From positions 3,908,501 through 3,972,500 of the forward strand of contig NZ_CP107970.1 in NCBI RefSeq assembly GCF_036090055.1: a stretch of 64,000 nucleotides of DNA, given 5' to 3'. The notes below the pieces were generated by a model, which worked only from the letters and a program-made list of their open reading frames with translations, was not told where the DNA came from and ran no database searches. The stretch is from Nocardioides sp. NBC_00368. Its GTDB lineage: Bacteria; Actinomycetota; Actinomycetes; Propionibacteriales; Nocardioidaceae. The position numbers and the translations under genes are program-made. The stretch's first letter is position 1. The number at the start of each line of letters is the position of its first letter. Shown in pieces: positions 52,697 to 60,537 of this stretch.

Positions 52697-53995
52697 GTGA
52701 CCGACACCCGCAACCGACTGTTCACCCGTGGCTCCTGGCTGGAGACGTCACGTACGGCCGAGATCCTGCGCGCCGAGACGACCGGCGGCATCCTCCTCAT
52801 CGTCGCCGCGATCATCGCGGTCGTCCTCGCGAACAGCCCGTTGCAGGACGCGTACGAAGCCGTCCGCGACTACCGCATCGGACCGCACGCTCTCCACCTC
52901 GATCTGACCATCGGCACCTGGGCGGCCGACGGGCTGCTGGCGATCTTCTTCTTCGTCGCGGGCCTGGAGCTCAAGCGGGAGTTCGTCTCCGGCGACCTCC
53001 GCGACCCCCGGCGGGCCGCGCTGCCGATCGCGGCCGCCGTCGGCGGCATGGTGGTGCCGGCCCTGGTCTACGTGGCGGTCAACCTGATCGGCGGCGGCTC
53101 GCTGGCCGGCTGGGCGACCCCGGTGGCCACCGACATCGCCTTCGCGGTCGCCATCCTGGCGGTCATCTCGACGCACCTGCCGGCGGGGCTGCGTACGTTC
53201 CTGCTGACGCTCGCCGTCGTCGACGACCTGCTCGGCATCATCGTCATCGCGGTCTTCTTCACCTCGGAGCTGCACATCGGCTTCCTGCTGCTGGCGCTCG
53301 TCCCGATCGGGCTCTTCGCGGTACTCGTCCAGCGTCGGATCCGCAACCCCTGGCTGCTGCTTCCGCTCGCCGCGATCGCCTGGGCGCTCGTGCACGCCAG
53401 CGGCGTCCACGCCACCGTGGCCGGTGTGCTCCTCGGCTTCACCGTGCCGGTGATCGCACGCAACCCGGAGGCCAAGCGAGGCCTCGCCGAGCACTTCGAG
53501 CACCTGGTCCGGCCGATCTCCGCCGGCGTCGCGGTGCCGATCTTCGCCTTCTTCGCCGCCGGGGTTTCGTTGGGTGGCTGGTCGGGGATCACCGGGGCGC
53601 TGCGCGACCCGATCACGCTCGGCATCATCCTCGGCCTGGTCGTCGGCAAGACCGTCGGCATCTCCGGGTCGACCTGGCTGCTGGCTCGGTTCACCCGGGC
53701 CTCGCTCGACGACGATCTTGCCTGGACCGACGTGATCGGGATGGCGATGCTGGCCGGCATCGGGTTCACCGTGTCGCTGCTGATCGGAGAGCTGGCCTTC
53801 GGGTCGGATCCCTCCGCACACGACCACATGAAGGTGGGCGTCCTGTTCGGGTCGGTGCTCGCTGCTCTGCTCGCGACTATCGTGCTGCGAGCCCGCAACC
53901 GGGTCTACCGCCGCATCGGCGAGCTGGAGACGATCGACGCCAACAAGGACGGCGTGCCGGACGTGTTCGAGGATGATCAGGGTCGGGACCGGTAA
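52697..53995 (+). CDS. nhaA: Na+/H+ antiporter NhaA
   Basis: 432 residues, about twelve TM segments. The ion-binding Asp pair occurs in FLLTLAVVDDLLGIIVIAVFF, and ATDIAFAVAILAV and GIGFTVSLLIGELAF are typical NhaA regions. Exchanges sodium for protons to keep pH and salt balance. GTG 52697 follows GGAGGG. The C-terminal 30 residues end in an acidic segment (DANKDGVPDVFEDDQG). Confidence 0.95.
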   Translation: MTDTRNRLFTRGSWLETSRTAEILRAETTGGILLIVAAIIAVVLANSPLQDAYEAVRDYRIGPHALHLDLTIGTWAADGLLAIFFFVAGLELKREFVSGDLRDPRRAALPIAAAVGGMVVPALVYVAVNLIGGGSLAGWATPVATDIAFAVAILAVISTHLPAGLRTFLLTLAVVDDLLGIIVIAVFFTSELHIGFLLLALVPIGLFAVLVQRRIRNPWLLLPLAAIAWALVHASGVHATVAGVLLGFTVPVIARNPEAKRGLAEHFEHLVRPISAGVAVPIFAFFAAGVSLGGWSGITGALRDPITLGIILGLVVGKTVGISGSTWLLARFTRASLDDDLAWTDVIGMAMLAGIGFTVSLLIGELAFGSDPSAHDHMKVGVLFGSVLAALLATIVLRARNRVYRRIGELETIDANKDGVPDVFEDDQGRDR

Positions 53996-54037
53996 GGTCG
54001 TGAGCGCTCCCCAACACACGTTCAGCGAAGGGTTCCC

Positions 54038-54445
54038 ATGGCAGTCGACATCGTGAAGTCCCCGGGCGGCGAGGACCCGACGATCGGGAAGCTCGTCGTC
54101 GACGCCACTCGTGACATCTCCGAGCTCGTCAACAAGGAGATCACGCTCGCCAAGCAGGAGCTCAAGGTCTCGGTGACCAATGCCGGCGTCGGCATCGGCC
54201 TCTTCGCCGCCGCCGCGTTCCTGCTCGTCCTGGCCGTGATCATGCTGTCCGTCTCGGTGGCCTACTTCATCCACTGGGCCGGCCTGGGCCTGCACTGGTC
54301 CTTCCTCATCGTCTTCGGCTTCTACGTGCTGCTGGCCGCGTTGCTCGGATTCATCGGCGTACTCAAGGTGAAGAAGGTCAAGGCCCCCGAGAAGGCCATC
54401 GCCCAGGGCAAGGAGATCCCCCGGGCGCTCAAGGGCCAGCGCTGA
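54038..54445 (+). CDS. Holin-like membrane protein (actinobacterial holin superfamily III)
   Basis: 135 residues: IGKLVVDATRDISELVNKEITLAKQELK at the N-terminus, then two long TM segments (about 49-73 and 82-112) and a basic C-terminus. The pattern matches PF07332, named after phage holins but widespread in actinobacterial chromosomes with no phage context; no phage genes are near. ATG 54038 follows GCGAAGGG. Function unknown. Confidence 0.82.
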   Translation: MAVDIVKSPGGEDPTIGKLVVDATRDISELVNKEITLAKQELKVSVTNAGVGIGLFAAAAFLLVLAVIMLSVSVAYFIHWAGLGLHWSFLIVFGFYVLLAALLGFIGVLKVKKVKAPEKAIAQGKEIPRALKGQR

Positions 54446-54461
54446 CCCCCTCCGCCGAAAC

Positions 54462-54520
54462 GGTAGTTCTGGCGGCCGAGTCTGTAGTTGTGGCGAGCGA
54501 GTCTGTAGTTGTGGCGCGCT
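54462..54520 (+). repeat. Three 21-bp units upstream of the second AbiEi-type gene
   Basis: GTAGTT recurs at 54463, 54484 and 54505, exactly 21 bp apart, in units of the form CGAGTCTGTAGTTGTGGCG. The same unit reappears on the other side of the gene. Starts 18 bp after the holin-like gene stop. Confidence 0.85.
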
Positions 54521-54538
54521 GATTCGGGCCATTCGCTG

Positions 54539-54573
54539 TCCACAGGCAGGTTTCGCGGCGGAGTTATCCACAG
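54539..54573 (+). promoter_or_regulatory. Bipartite motif with perfect DnaA box, second copy
   Basis: TCCACAGGC, 11 bp, CGGAGTTATCCACAG; identical blocks and gap to 1381-1415 and the same 51-nt distance to the ATG of the gene downstream. Confidence 0.7.
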
Positions 54574-54624
54574 CCGACCGAAACGGCAGTGAATTTCGTA
54601 CGCCACGAGCGCACAGTGGCTCGC

Positions 54625-55557
54625 ATGAACCTGTCAGTTGTCGGCGCTGCCTCGGCTCTGCCAGCGCGCCCGTTTGCCGCCAGCGAGCTCAACGAGCTCT
54701 CCATCAAGAGGTACGACCTCCGCGTTGCGGTCGAGCGCGGCGAGGTCCTCAGACCCTTCCGCGGCGTCTTCATACCGTCCGGCGTGGAAGACACCGCGGA
54801 GACACGGGCAGCAGCGGTCTCTCGTGTCGTATCTCCCCACCACGTCGTGTCCGACCGCACCGCCGCGTGGATCCACGGGATCAACGCCTACTCGCTCAGT
54901 GAGCAGGCCCAGATCCCCGCGGTCGAGGCCTGCGCCCGCCGTGGCTACGCGCCCACACGCCTCGAAGGGGTCGATGGCCGCTCACGCGACCTCCTCGATC
55001 GGGACATCACGACGATCAACGGCGTCAAGATCACGACCCCACTGCGAACCGCGCTCGATCTCGGCTGCAATCTGAAGCGTCGCGAGGCAATGGCTGCTCT
55101 CAACGAGTTCGCCAAGGAGCACGGCATCACCCGATCTGGCCTCTACCAGGAGCTCCCTCGCTTCAAGGGCCGACGCGGCGTCGTCCAACTCCGTGAACTC
55201 GTTCCCCTCCTCAATCGCCACGTCGAGTCCCAGCGGGAGTCATGGACGTTGCTGGCGATCAGCGACGCTGGCCTACCGCTTCCCGAGACGCAAGTCTGGG
55301 TCGACGTGGACGGCATCCCGACCTATCGACTCGACTTCGCCTACCGACTTGCCAAGGTCGCCGTCGAATACGACGGCGAGGACCACGACAACCCCGACCA
55401 GCGGATCTACGACGAGGAACGCCGGGGCTGGCTCGTCGACCACGGTTGGATCGTCATCGTCGTGCGTCGAGGTGACTTCACCGGCGATCGCCTCGATGCG
55501 TGGCTCCGCGAGATCAAGGAGGCGCTCATCCCGACGTACTCCTCCCGACGATTCTGA
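54625..55557 (+). CDS. AbiEi-like protein with DUF559/PD-(D/E)xK-like C-terminus, second locus
   Basis: 310 residues. An N-terminal winged-helix-like part (about 17-55, ending RPFRGVFIPSG) and the AbiEi-type middle VVSDRTAAWIHGINA precede a DUF559-like nuclease region: ESQRES at 201-206, D237 in YRLDFAY, E248 and D250 in VAVEYDGEDH, and RRGWLVDHGWIVIVVRRGDF. Its candidate catalytic Asp has the same residue number as in the protein at 1467. No toxin partner nearby. Bracketed by repeats and preceded by the bipartite motif. ATG 54625 has no clear ribosome binding site. Confidence 0.75.
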   Translation: MNLSVVGAASALPARPFAASELNELSIKRYDLRVAVERGEVLRPFRGVFIPSGVEDTAETRAAAVSRVVSPHHVVSDRTAAWIHGINAYSLSEQAQIPAVEACARRGYAPTRLEGVDGRSRDLLDRDITTINGVKITTPLRTALDLGCNLKRREAMAALNEFAKEHGITRSGLYQELPRFKGRRGVVQLRELVPLLNRHVESQRESWTLLAISDAGLPLPETQVWVDVDGIPTYRLDFAYRLAKVAVEYDGEDHDNPDQRIYDEERRGWLVDHGWIVIVVRRGDFTGDRLDAWLREIKEALIPTYSSRRF

Positions 55558-55571
55558 CCCGGCCCCACCGA

Positions 55572-55674
55572 ACGCCGAGTCCGCAGTTGTGGCGTGCCGA
55601 ATCTGTAGTTGTGGGCGACGAAACTCGAGTTTCGTCGCCCACAACTACAGATTCGACGCCCAGAACTCCCCACT
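55572..55674. repeat. Palindromic array with a 56-bp perfect palindrome
   Basis: 55599-55654 is a spacer-free perfect palindrome whose left half begins GAATCTGTAGTTGTGGGCGA; the centre is CTCGAG. Outside it, CGAGTCCGCAGTTGTGGCG on the left and an imperfect inverse on the right add another unit each side. The unit is that of 54462-54520. It separates the AbiEi-type gene from the convergent marP gene. Confidence 0.95.
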
Positions 55675-55706
55675 CGCCCCGCCGTTTCTACCGACTCGGC
55701 GGGGCG
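55675..55706 (-). terminator. Terminator of the marP operon
   Basis: CGCCCCGCCG / CGGCGGGGCG, 10-bp stem with a 12-nt loop, 15 bp after the marP stop. Confidence 0.7.
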
Positions 55707-55720
55707 GGCTGGGCGAGGGT

Positions 55721-56899
55721 TCAGCCGGCGCAGGCTCCGGTGTCGACAGCAGCGGTCTGAGTGCGAGCCTGGCGGGCGATGTCGATGACCTGGTCGGTGG
55801 TGAGGGCGTAGCCGGTCTCGGAGTCGGTGACCGAGGCGGCGAAGACGACGCCCACGACGTCACCCTCGGAGTCGACGATGGGGCCGCCGGAGTTGCCGGG
55901 GCGGATGAGGCTGCGTACGGAGTAGACGTCACGGATGACGGTGCCGACGCCGTAGATGTCGGGCGAGCGGAGGCGCTGCTCGGCGCGGATCCGGCCGGGC
56001 TGTACGTCGAAGGGGCCGTCCTGCGGATAGCCGAGGACCGCGATCGGGTCCTCAGCGGCGGCGGTGCGGTCGAACTCGAGACGGTCGAGGTTGCCGCCGC
56101 CCTTGAACTTCAGGACCGCGATGTCGATCTCGGGGTCGTAGTGGACGACCTTGGCGTCGTTGGCGCCGTCGCCGACGATCACGTTGGGGTCGTCGACACC
56201 GGCAACCACGTGCGCATTGGTCATCAGGTAGCCGCGGCCGATGACGAAGCCGGTGCCCTCGACGCCCTTGCCGCACTCGTTGGCGCCACGGATCTTGAGG
56301 ACCGACTCACCGGCGCGTACGACATCGGGATCGGTGAGCATGCGTCGGGGGCCCGGGCCGACCTCGACGATCCGCTCTCGGGCGAACGGCTCCAGGTAGC
56401 GCGGGAAGAACGAGGTGCCGACGACGTCGTTGAACGCGCGCAGCGCGCGGTCGGCGGGCGACGGCATGATCGAGTCGACCTTGGCCAGGATCGCCGACCC
56501 GCGAACGGCCGGGGTCAGCCCGTTGATCTGAGCCCCCGAGACCGCCACGCCGAGCGCCCAGGCGACCACGAGCACCGCAGCCGCGCTGAGCAGCGAACCA
56601 CCGAGCGCATCGACGATCCGAGCCGGCTGCCAGGTGATCTCGTCGCGCACCCTGACACCGCCGTACTGCAGCACCGCCTGGCCGATGGACGCACAGGCGA
56701 TCACGACGAACAGCGCACCGAGCGAGACCCACAACGACGGCGCGGCGCTGCCCAGCACCTTCGGCGCCAGCCAGATGCCGATGAAGCCACCGAGCAGCAG
56801 CCCGCCGGTCGCGAAGGCGCCGGTGATGAAGCCCTGCCAGTAGCCGGAGAGCGCGTAGGCCCCGACGAGGATGATCAGGATCCAATCAAGAAAGTTCAC
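55721..56899 (-). CDS. marP: Membrane-anchored trypsin-like serine protease (MarP-like)
   Basis: 392 residues. An N-terminal four-TM CvpA-like domain (about 1-130, starting MNFLDWILIILVGAYALSGY) anchors an extracytoplasmic chymotrypsin-fold protease: catalytic His in LMTNAHVVAG, Asp in PEIDIAVLKF, Ser in IRPGNSGGPIV. Two further cysteines (ECGKG and the C-terminal CAG) may form the disulfide that switches MarP on in mycobacteria, where it supports acid resistance. GTG 56899 overlaps the stop of the Nudix gene. Confidence 0.93.
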   Translation of the reverse strand: MNFLDWILIILVGAYALSGYWQGFITGAFATGGLLLGGFIGIWLAPKVLGSAAPSLWVSLGALFVVIACASIGQAVLQYGGVRVRDEITWQPARIVDALGGSLLSAAAVLVVAWALGVAVSGAQINGLTPAVRGSAILAKVDSIMPSPADRALRAFNDVVGTSFFPRYLEPFARERIVEVGPGPRRMLTDPDVVRAGESVLKIRGANECGKGVEGTGFVIGRGYLMTNAHVVAGVDDPNVIVGDGANDAKVVHYDPEIDIAVLKFKGGGNLDRLEFDRTAAAEDPIAVLGYPQDGPFDVQPGRIRAEQRLRSPDIYGVGTVIRDVYSVRSLIRPGNSGGPIVDSEGDVVGVVFAASVTDSETGYALTTDQVIDIARQARTQTAAVDTGACAG

Positions 56900-57579
56900 G
56901 GCCGATTCCGTTCGCGTCCCTGCAGCATGTATTCGGGCAACTCCTTGATCGGGGCGTCCGGAATCTCCGAGATCCACCCGAGATAGGTGAAGAAGCGGTT
57001 GATGATTCCACCTGTAAAGCCCCAGAGGATGACATCCTTCTCCGGTCCGATCAAGAACGCGGGCATCAGCCATCCGCCGCGCCCCGGCGAGCCCACCTGG
57101 ATCCGATGGGCCGGATCCATGAGATCGGACAAAGGCACCCGATAGACCGCGTGCACCTCCTCGACCGAGCGCGTCGTCACCGGCGAGGGCTCCCGCCACC
57201 ACGCGATGATCGGCACCACCGCGTGGTTGGAGAACGGGATCCACAGCGCCGGAAGCCGACCGACGACGTCGACACCGGTCGGGTCGAGGCCGGTCTCCTC
57301 CCACGCCTCCCGGAGCGCGGCCTCCTCGGCGGTCTCCCCCGGGTCGAGCCGGCCACCGGGGAACGACACCTGACCAGGGTGCGAGCGCATCGTGTGCGAG
57401 CGCTCGGTCAGCAGCAGATCCGGGCCCTCGGGACCTTCACCGAAGAGCATGAGCACCGCGGACTCCCGCGCGCTGCCGTCCGCCGGCGGCAGGAACTGCG
57501 AGATGTCCTCGCCCTGGATCCGCTCGGCCGCGCCGATAATCTCGTCGAACCACTCCGGCCGTGTCCCATTGGCGGTCAC
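56896..57579 (-). CDS. Nudix hydrolase, CoA pyrophosphatase type
   Basis: 227 residues. The Nudix box is GGRLDPGETAEEAALREAWE, preceded by the CoA-type motif region LLTERSHTMRSHPGQVSFPGG, as in NudL/PCD1. It hydrolyses CoA derivatives. GTG 57579 overlaps the stop of the thioredoxin-like gene. Part of the nth-tlpA-nudix-marP operon also found in mycobacteria. Confidence 0.92.
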   Translation of the reverse strand: MTANGTRPEWFDEIIGAAERIQGEDISQFLPPADGSARESAVLMLFGEGPEGPDLLLTERSHTMRSHPGQVSFPGGRLDPGETAEEAALREAWEETGLDPTGVDVVGRLPALWIPFSNHAVVPIIAWWREPSPVTTRSVEEVHAVYRVPLSDLMDPAHRIQVGSPGRGGWLMPAFLIGPEKDVILWGFTGGIINRFFTYLGWISEIPDAPIKELPEYMLQGRERNRP

Positions 57580-58208
57580 AGCGTGAGCCCCAGCTTCTTC
57601 TCCACGAGCTCCTTGACCTGGGTCGCGCTGGTCATGCCGCCCATCTGCAGCAGCTCCACCTCACCCGAGGAGGACAGGACGTACGTCGCCGGCACCGCTC
57701 TCGCCGTGAGCGGACCGCCCTGCAGGTCACCGCCGGGATCGGCGTACATCGGGAAGGTCACCCCGCGCGAGATCGCCTCCTCGAGCGCGACCCCGGGCAC
57801 GGTGTCCATGACGTCGATGCCGATCACCGGCACCTCGTCGCCATAGGTCTCGTAGAAGCTCTGCAGCGCGGGCATCTCCTCCTTGCAGGGCGCACAGAAT
57901 CCCTGGAAGAGGTTGATCACCATGGGCCCTTGGAAAGAGGCGAGATCGACCGACTCGCCACCGCCGAGGCAGGGTAGCTCGATCGGCGGCAGACCTCCGT
58001 CGCTCGCAGAACCGGGGCGGCACTCCTCCACGTCGGATGCCTTCTTGGCCGCGACCATGTCGTCGGTGGCGACGTCGACCTTCGAGGAGGACGGTCCGTC
58101 GCCGAGCGGCGCGCCGGACTGCCCGCCGCCGGCCGAGGACTCGGTGCCGCAACCGGCAAGGCTCGCCAGCAGCAGAGCGGCCACCGCCGCACCAACTCGA
58201 CGAACCAT
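57576..58208 (-). CDS. TlpA-like thiol-disulfide lipoprotein
   Basis: 210 residues. Signal peptide with lipobox LASLAGC (Cys20), then a thioredoxin fold with INLFQGFCAPCKEEMPALQS (CxxC) and the cis-Pro region ARAVPATYVLS. Extra Cys residues (VEECRPG, ELPCLGG) lie before the fold. Works outside the membrane; being next to marP, whose activity depends on a disulfide, a role in setting that bond is an inference. ATG 58208 overlaps the nth stop. Confidence 0.9.
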   Translation of the reverse strand: MVRRVGAAVAALLLASLAGCGTESSAGGGQSGAPLGDGPSSSKVDVATDDMVAAKKASDVEECRPGSASDGGLPPIELPCLGGGESVDLASFQGPMVINLFQGFCAPCKEEMPALQSFYETYGDEVPVIGIDVMDTVPGVALEEAISRGVTFPMYADPGGDLQGGPLTARAVPATYVLSSSGEVELLQMGGMTSATQVKELVEKKLGLTL

Positions 58209-58924
58209 CAGTTGCGGCCCTCCGTGCGGACCAGCTTCGCGGCCGCGACCGGGTCCGTCGGCCCCTCCCCGTACCCCGGGCACAACTGCGCCACCGGGCA
58301 GGCACCGCAGGCCGGCTTCTGGGCATGACAGATCCGCCGTCCGTGCCAGATCACGTGGTGGGACAGCATCGTCCAGTCCCGCTTCTCGAACAGCGCGCCG
58401 ACCTCGTGCTCGACCTTGACCGGGTCCTTCTCGGTCGTCCAGCCGAAACGCCTCGAGAGCCGACCGAAGTGTGTGTCGACGGTGATCCCCGGCTTGCCGA
58501 AGGCGTTGCCGAGCACCACGTTGGCGGTCTTGCGCCCGACGCCGGGCAGCTTGACCAGCTGCTCCAGACGGGAGGGCACCTCCCCGTCGTACTCCTCCAC
58601 CAGCACCGCACTCAGCTTCAGCAGCGCCTCGGTCTTGGCGCGGAAGAAGCCGAGCGGTCCGACGAGCTGCTCCAGGTGCTCCCGGGGCGCCGCGGCCATC
58701 TCCTTCGCGGTCGGGTAGGCCGCGAACAGGGCGGGCGAGGCGAGGTTCACCCGCTTGTCGGTCGTCTGTGCGCTGAGCACCGTGACGACCAGGCACTCGA
58801 ACGGATTGGTGAAGTCGAGCTCGGCCTTCGCATCCGGGTAGGTCTCACCGAGGATGCGGTCGATCCGACGGGCGCGACGCACCAGACCCAGGCGCGTCTC
58901 AGTCGCAAACTTCTGGGCAGGCAC
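58208..58924 (-). CDS. nth: Endonuclease III
   Basis: Base-excision repair glycosylase/AP lyase for oxidised pyrimidines. 238 residues: helix-hairpin-helix LVKLPGVGRKTANVVLG with the catalytic Lys, catalytic Asp in TVDTHFGRLSRRFGW, and the 4Fe-4S loop CHAQKPACGACPVAQLC (C-x6-C-x2-C-x5-C). ATG 58924. Transcribed divergently from crp. Confidence 0.96.
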   Translation of the reverse strand: MPAQKFATETRLGLVRRARRIDRILGETYPDAKAELDFTNPFECLVVTVLSAQTTDKRVNLASPALFAAYPTAKEMAAAPREHLEQLVGPLGFFRAKTEALLKLSAVLVEEYDGEVPSRLEQLVKLPGVGRKTANVVLGNAFGKPGITVDTHFGRLSRRFGWTTEKDPVKVEHEVGALFEKRDWTMLSHHVIWHGRRICHAQKPACGACPVAQLCPGYGEGPTDPVAAAKLVRTEGRN

Positions 58925-59047
58925 GCAGCAAGGCTACGCGGCCGCACCGACAATCCCGATCCGGCCCAGCAGACGGCTAGCACAAATACCGCCGCACACA
59001 TGCACTTTCTGGGCTTATCAGCGCCTTATCGGTGGGGGATGTGCACC

Positions 59048-59063
59048 TGTGAGACGTTCCACA
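59048..59063. promoter_or_regulatory. CRP site before crp (autoregulation)
   Basis: TGTGAGACGTTCCACA differs from TGTGA-N6-TCACA at one position and extends to CTGTGG/CTGTGA symmetry. A -10-like TAGGAT follows at 59066, so bound CRP would cover the -35 region and probably repress. Confidence 0.6.
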
Positions 59064-59122
59064 GATAGGATTCCCGGTGTAATACCCGCGGATGTGGGGA
59101 AAATCCAGGAGGAATGGCCGCA

Positions 59123-59800
59123 ATGGACAACGACGTACTCCGTCAGGCACCGCTCTTCAGCGCACTCGATGACGAGTCGATGACGGCCCTGCACGCCTCG
59201 ATGGCAGAGTCGAAGCTCCGCCGCGGAGAGGTGCTCTTTCACGAGGGTGACTCCGGCGACAAGCTGTACGTCGTGATCGACGGCAAGGTGAAGCTCGGCC
59301 GCACCTCGTCCGACGGCCGCGAGAACCTGCTCGCCATCATGGGCCCCGGCCAGATGTTCGGTGAGCTCTCGCTCTTCGACCCGGGCCCCCGCTCGGCCAC
59401 CGTCACCGCGGTCACCGACTCGGCCTTCGCCAGCCTGTCGCACGAGGACCTCCTCAAGTGGCTCGAGGGCCGCCCGGTCGTCGCCCGCGGCCTGCTCGCC
59501 CAGCTCGCCGGCCGTCTCCGCAAGGCCAACGACGTCGTCGCCGACCTCGTCTTCTCCGACGTCCCCGGCCGGGTCGCGAAGGCCCTGCTCGACCTCGCCG
59601 ACCGCTTCGGCCGCACCGCCGACGACGGCGTCCACGTCCACCACGACCTCACCCAGGAGGAGCTCGCCCAGCTCGTCGGCGCCTCCCGCGAGACGGTCAA
59701 CAAGGCCCTGGCCGACTTCGCCAGCCGCGGCTGGCTCCGCCTCGAGCCGCGCAGCGTGGTCATCATGGACATTGAGCGCATGGCCCGCCGCGCCCGCTGA
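59123..59800 (+). CDS. crp: CRP/FNR-family regulator (GlxR-like)
   Basis: 225 residues from ATG 59123 (MDNDVLRQAPLFSALDDE); AGGAGG lies 10 nt upstream, whereas ATG 59114 is too close to it. The cyclic-nucleotide domain has VLFHEGDSGDKLYVVIDGKVKLGR and the phosphate-binding FGELSLFDPGPRSATV; the HTH is LTQEELAQLVGASRETVNKAL. It closely resembles corynebacterial GlxR and mycobacterial CRP, global cAMP-responsive regulators of carbon use. Confidence 0.94.
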   Translation: MDNDVLRQAPLFSALDDESMTALHASMAESKLRRGEVLFHEGDSGDKLYVVIDGKVKLGRTSSDGRENLLAIMGPGQMFGELSLFDPGPRSATVTAVTDSAFASLSHEDLLKWLEGRPVVARGLLAQLAGRLRKANDVVADLVFSDVPGRVAKALLDLADRFGRTADDGVHVHHDLTQEELAQLVGASRETVNKALADFASRGWLRLEPRSVVIMDIERMARRAR

Positions 59801-59913
59801 TCTGGGCGTCCAGAGCACGCACTCCGCGGCGCGGAGGCCGCTCGACGACCCGCTCCGCTCGAAGGTCGCCTTCGCGACCTCCACTTGCGGAGCACGCACT
59901 CTGAACGCCCAGA
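59801..59913. repeat. 113-bp imperfect palindrome between convergent genes
   Basis: Outer arms of 27 bp (TCTGGGCGTCCAGAGCACGC... at 59801; complement at 59887-59913) differ at five positions, all transitions giving G-U pairs on the minus-strand RNA. Inside is the hairpin AGGTCGC-CTTC-GCGACCT. Begins immediately after the crp stop and may terminate both crp and the gene at 59921. Confidence 0.8.
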
Positions 59914-59920
59914 TTCGTTC

Positions 59921-60520
59921 TCAGCGCTGAGGCCGGCGCTTCTGGGGATGGATCGTCTCGTGACGCGCGAGCATGGCGACGTACTCCTCGATCCTGCGCT
60001 CCCGGGCGGCCTCGGTCTTCAGGGCGGTGATGCGGTGGTAGAGGGCGTAGCGGTTCTGCGAGGTGAGGACGTCGTACATGGCCTGCGCCTCGGGCACCGC
60101 GGCGATCGCGGCGAGGAGGTCGGGCGGGGTCTCGGCGGTGGCCGGGCCGGCGTACGCCGCCTCCCACCGCCCATCCGCCTTCGCCGCCTCCACCGCTGCC
60201 CGTCCGGCGGCGGTCATCCGGCCCTCGGACTCGAGACGGCCGATGTGCTCGACGTTCCTCAGTGACCAGCGGCTCTTCGGCCCACGCGGAGTGAACCGCT
60301 GGAACGACGACTGTTCGTCCCGCCGTCGGGCCTGACCGTCGATCCAGCCGAAGCAGAGCGCTTCGTCGAGCGCGGTCTGCCAGGTCAACGTGGTCAGCGT
60401 GCCGCCCTTCTTGGTCAGCACCAGCCAGACCGCGGACGTGTCGGCATGATGCTCCTCCAGCCAACCCCGCCAGGCCGGCGGATCGGGAAGCAGGAGCTCG
60501 ACTCCGGGCAGGGTGGCCAT
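59921..60520 (-). CDS. YdeI/OmpD-associated family protein
   Basis: 199 residues. WLVLTKKGGTLTTLTWQTALDEALCFGWIDGQARRRDEQSSFQRFTPRGPKSRWSLRN is the typical core of the YdeI family (bacteriocin-protection annotated), with a DUF1801-like helical C-terminus ending PQKRRPQR. Biochemical function is unknown. ATG 60520. Convergent with crp. Confidence 0.87.
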   Translation of the reverse strand: MATLPGVELLLPDPPAWRGWLEEHHADTSAVWLVLTKKGGTLTTLTWQTALDEALCFGWIDGQARRRDEQSSFQRFTPRGPKSRWSLRNVEHIGRLESEGRMTAAGRAAVEAAKADGRWEAAYAGPATAETPPDLLAAIAAVPEAQAMYDVLTSQNRYALYHRITALKTEAARERRIEEYVAMLARHETIHPQKRRPQR

Positions 60521-60537
60521 GAGCCGAAGAGTAGGCC

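Noticed and set aside
54038..54445. Prophage remnant because of a holin-like protein
   Set aside because: The family is chromosomal in most actinobacteria, and no lysin, integrase or structural phage gene is nearby.
54462..55674. CRISPR array from the short repeats around the second AbiEi-type gene
   Set aside because: Units follow each other every 21 bp without spacers, some are inverted, and no cas gene is present.
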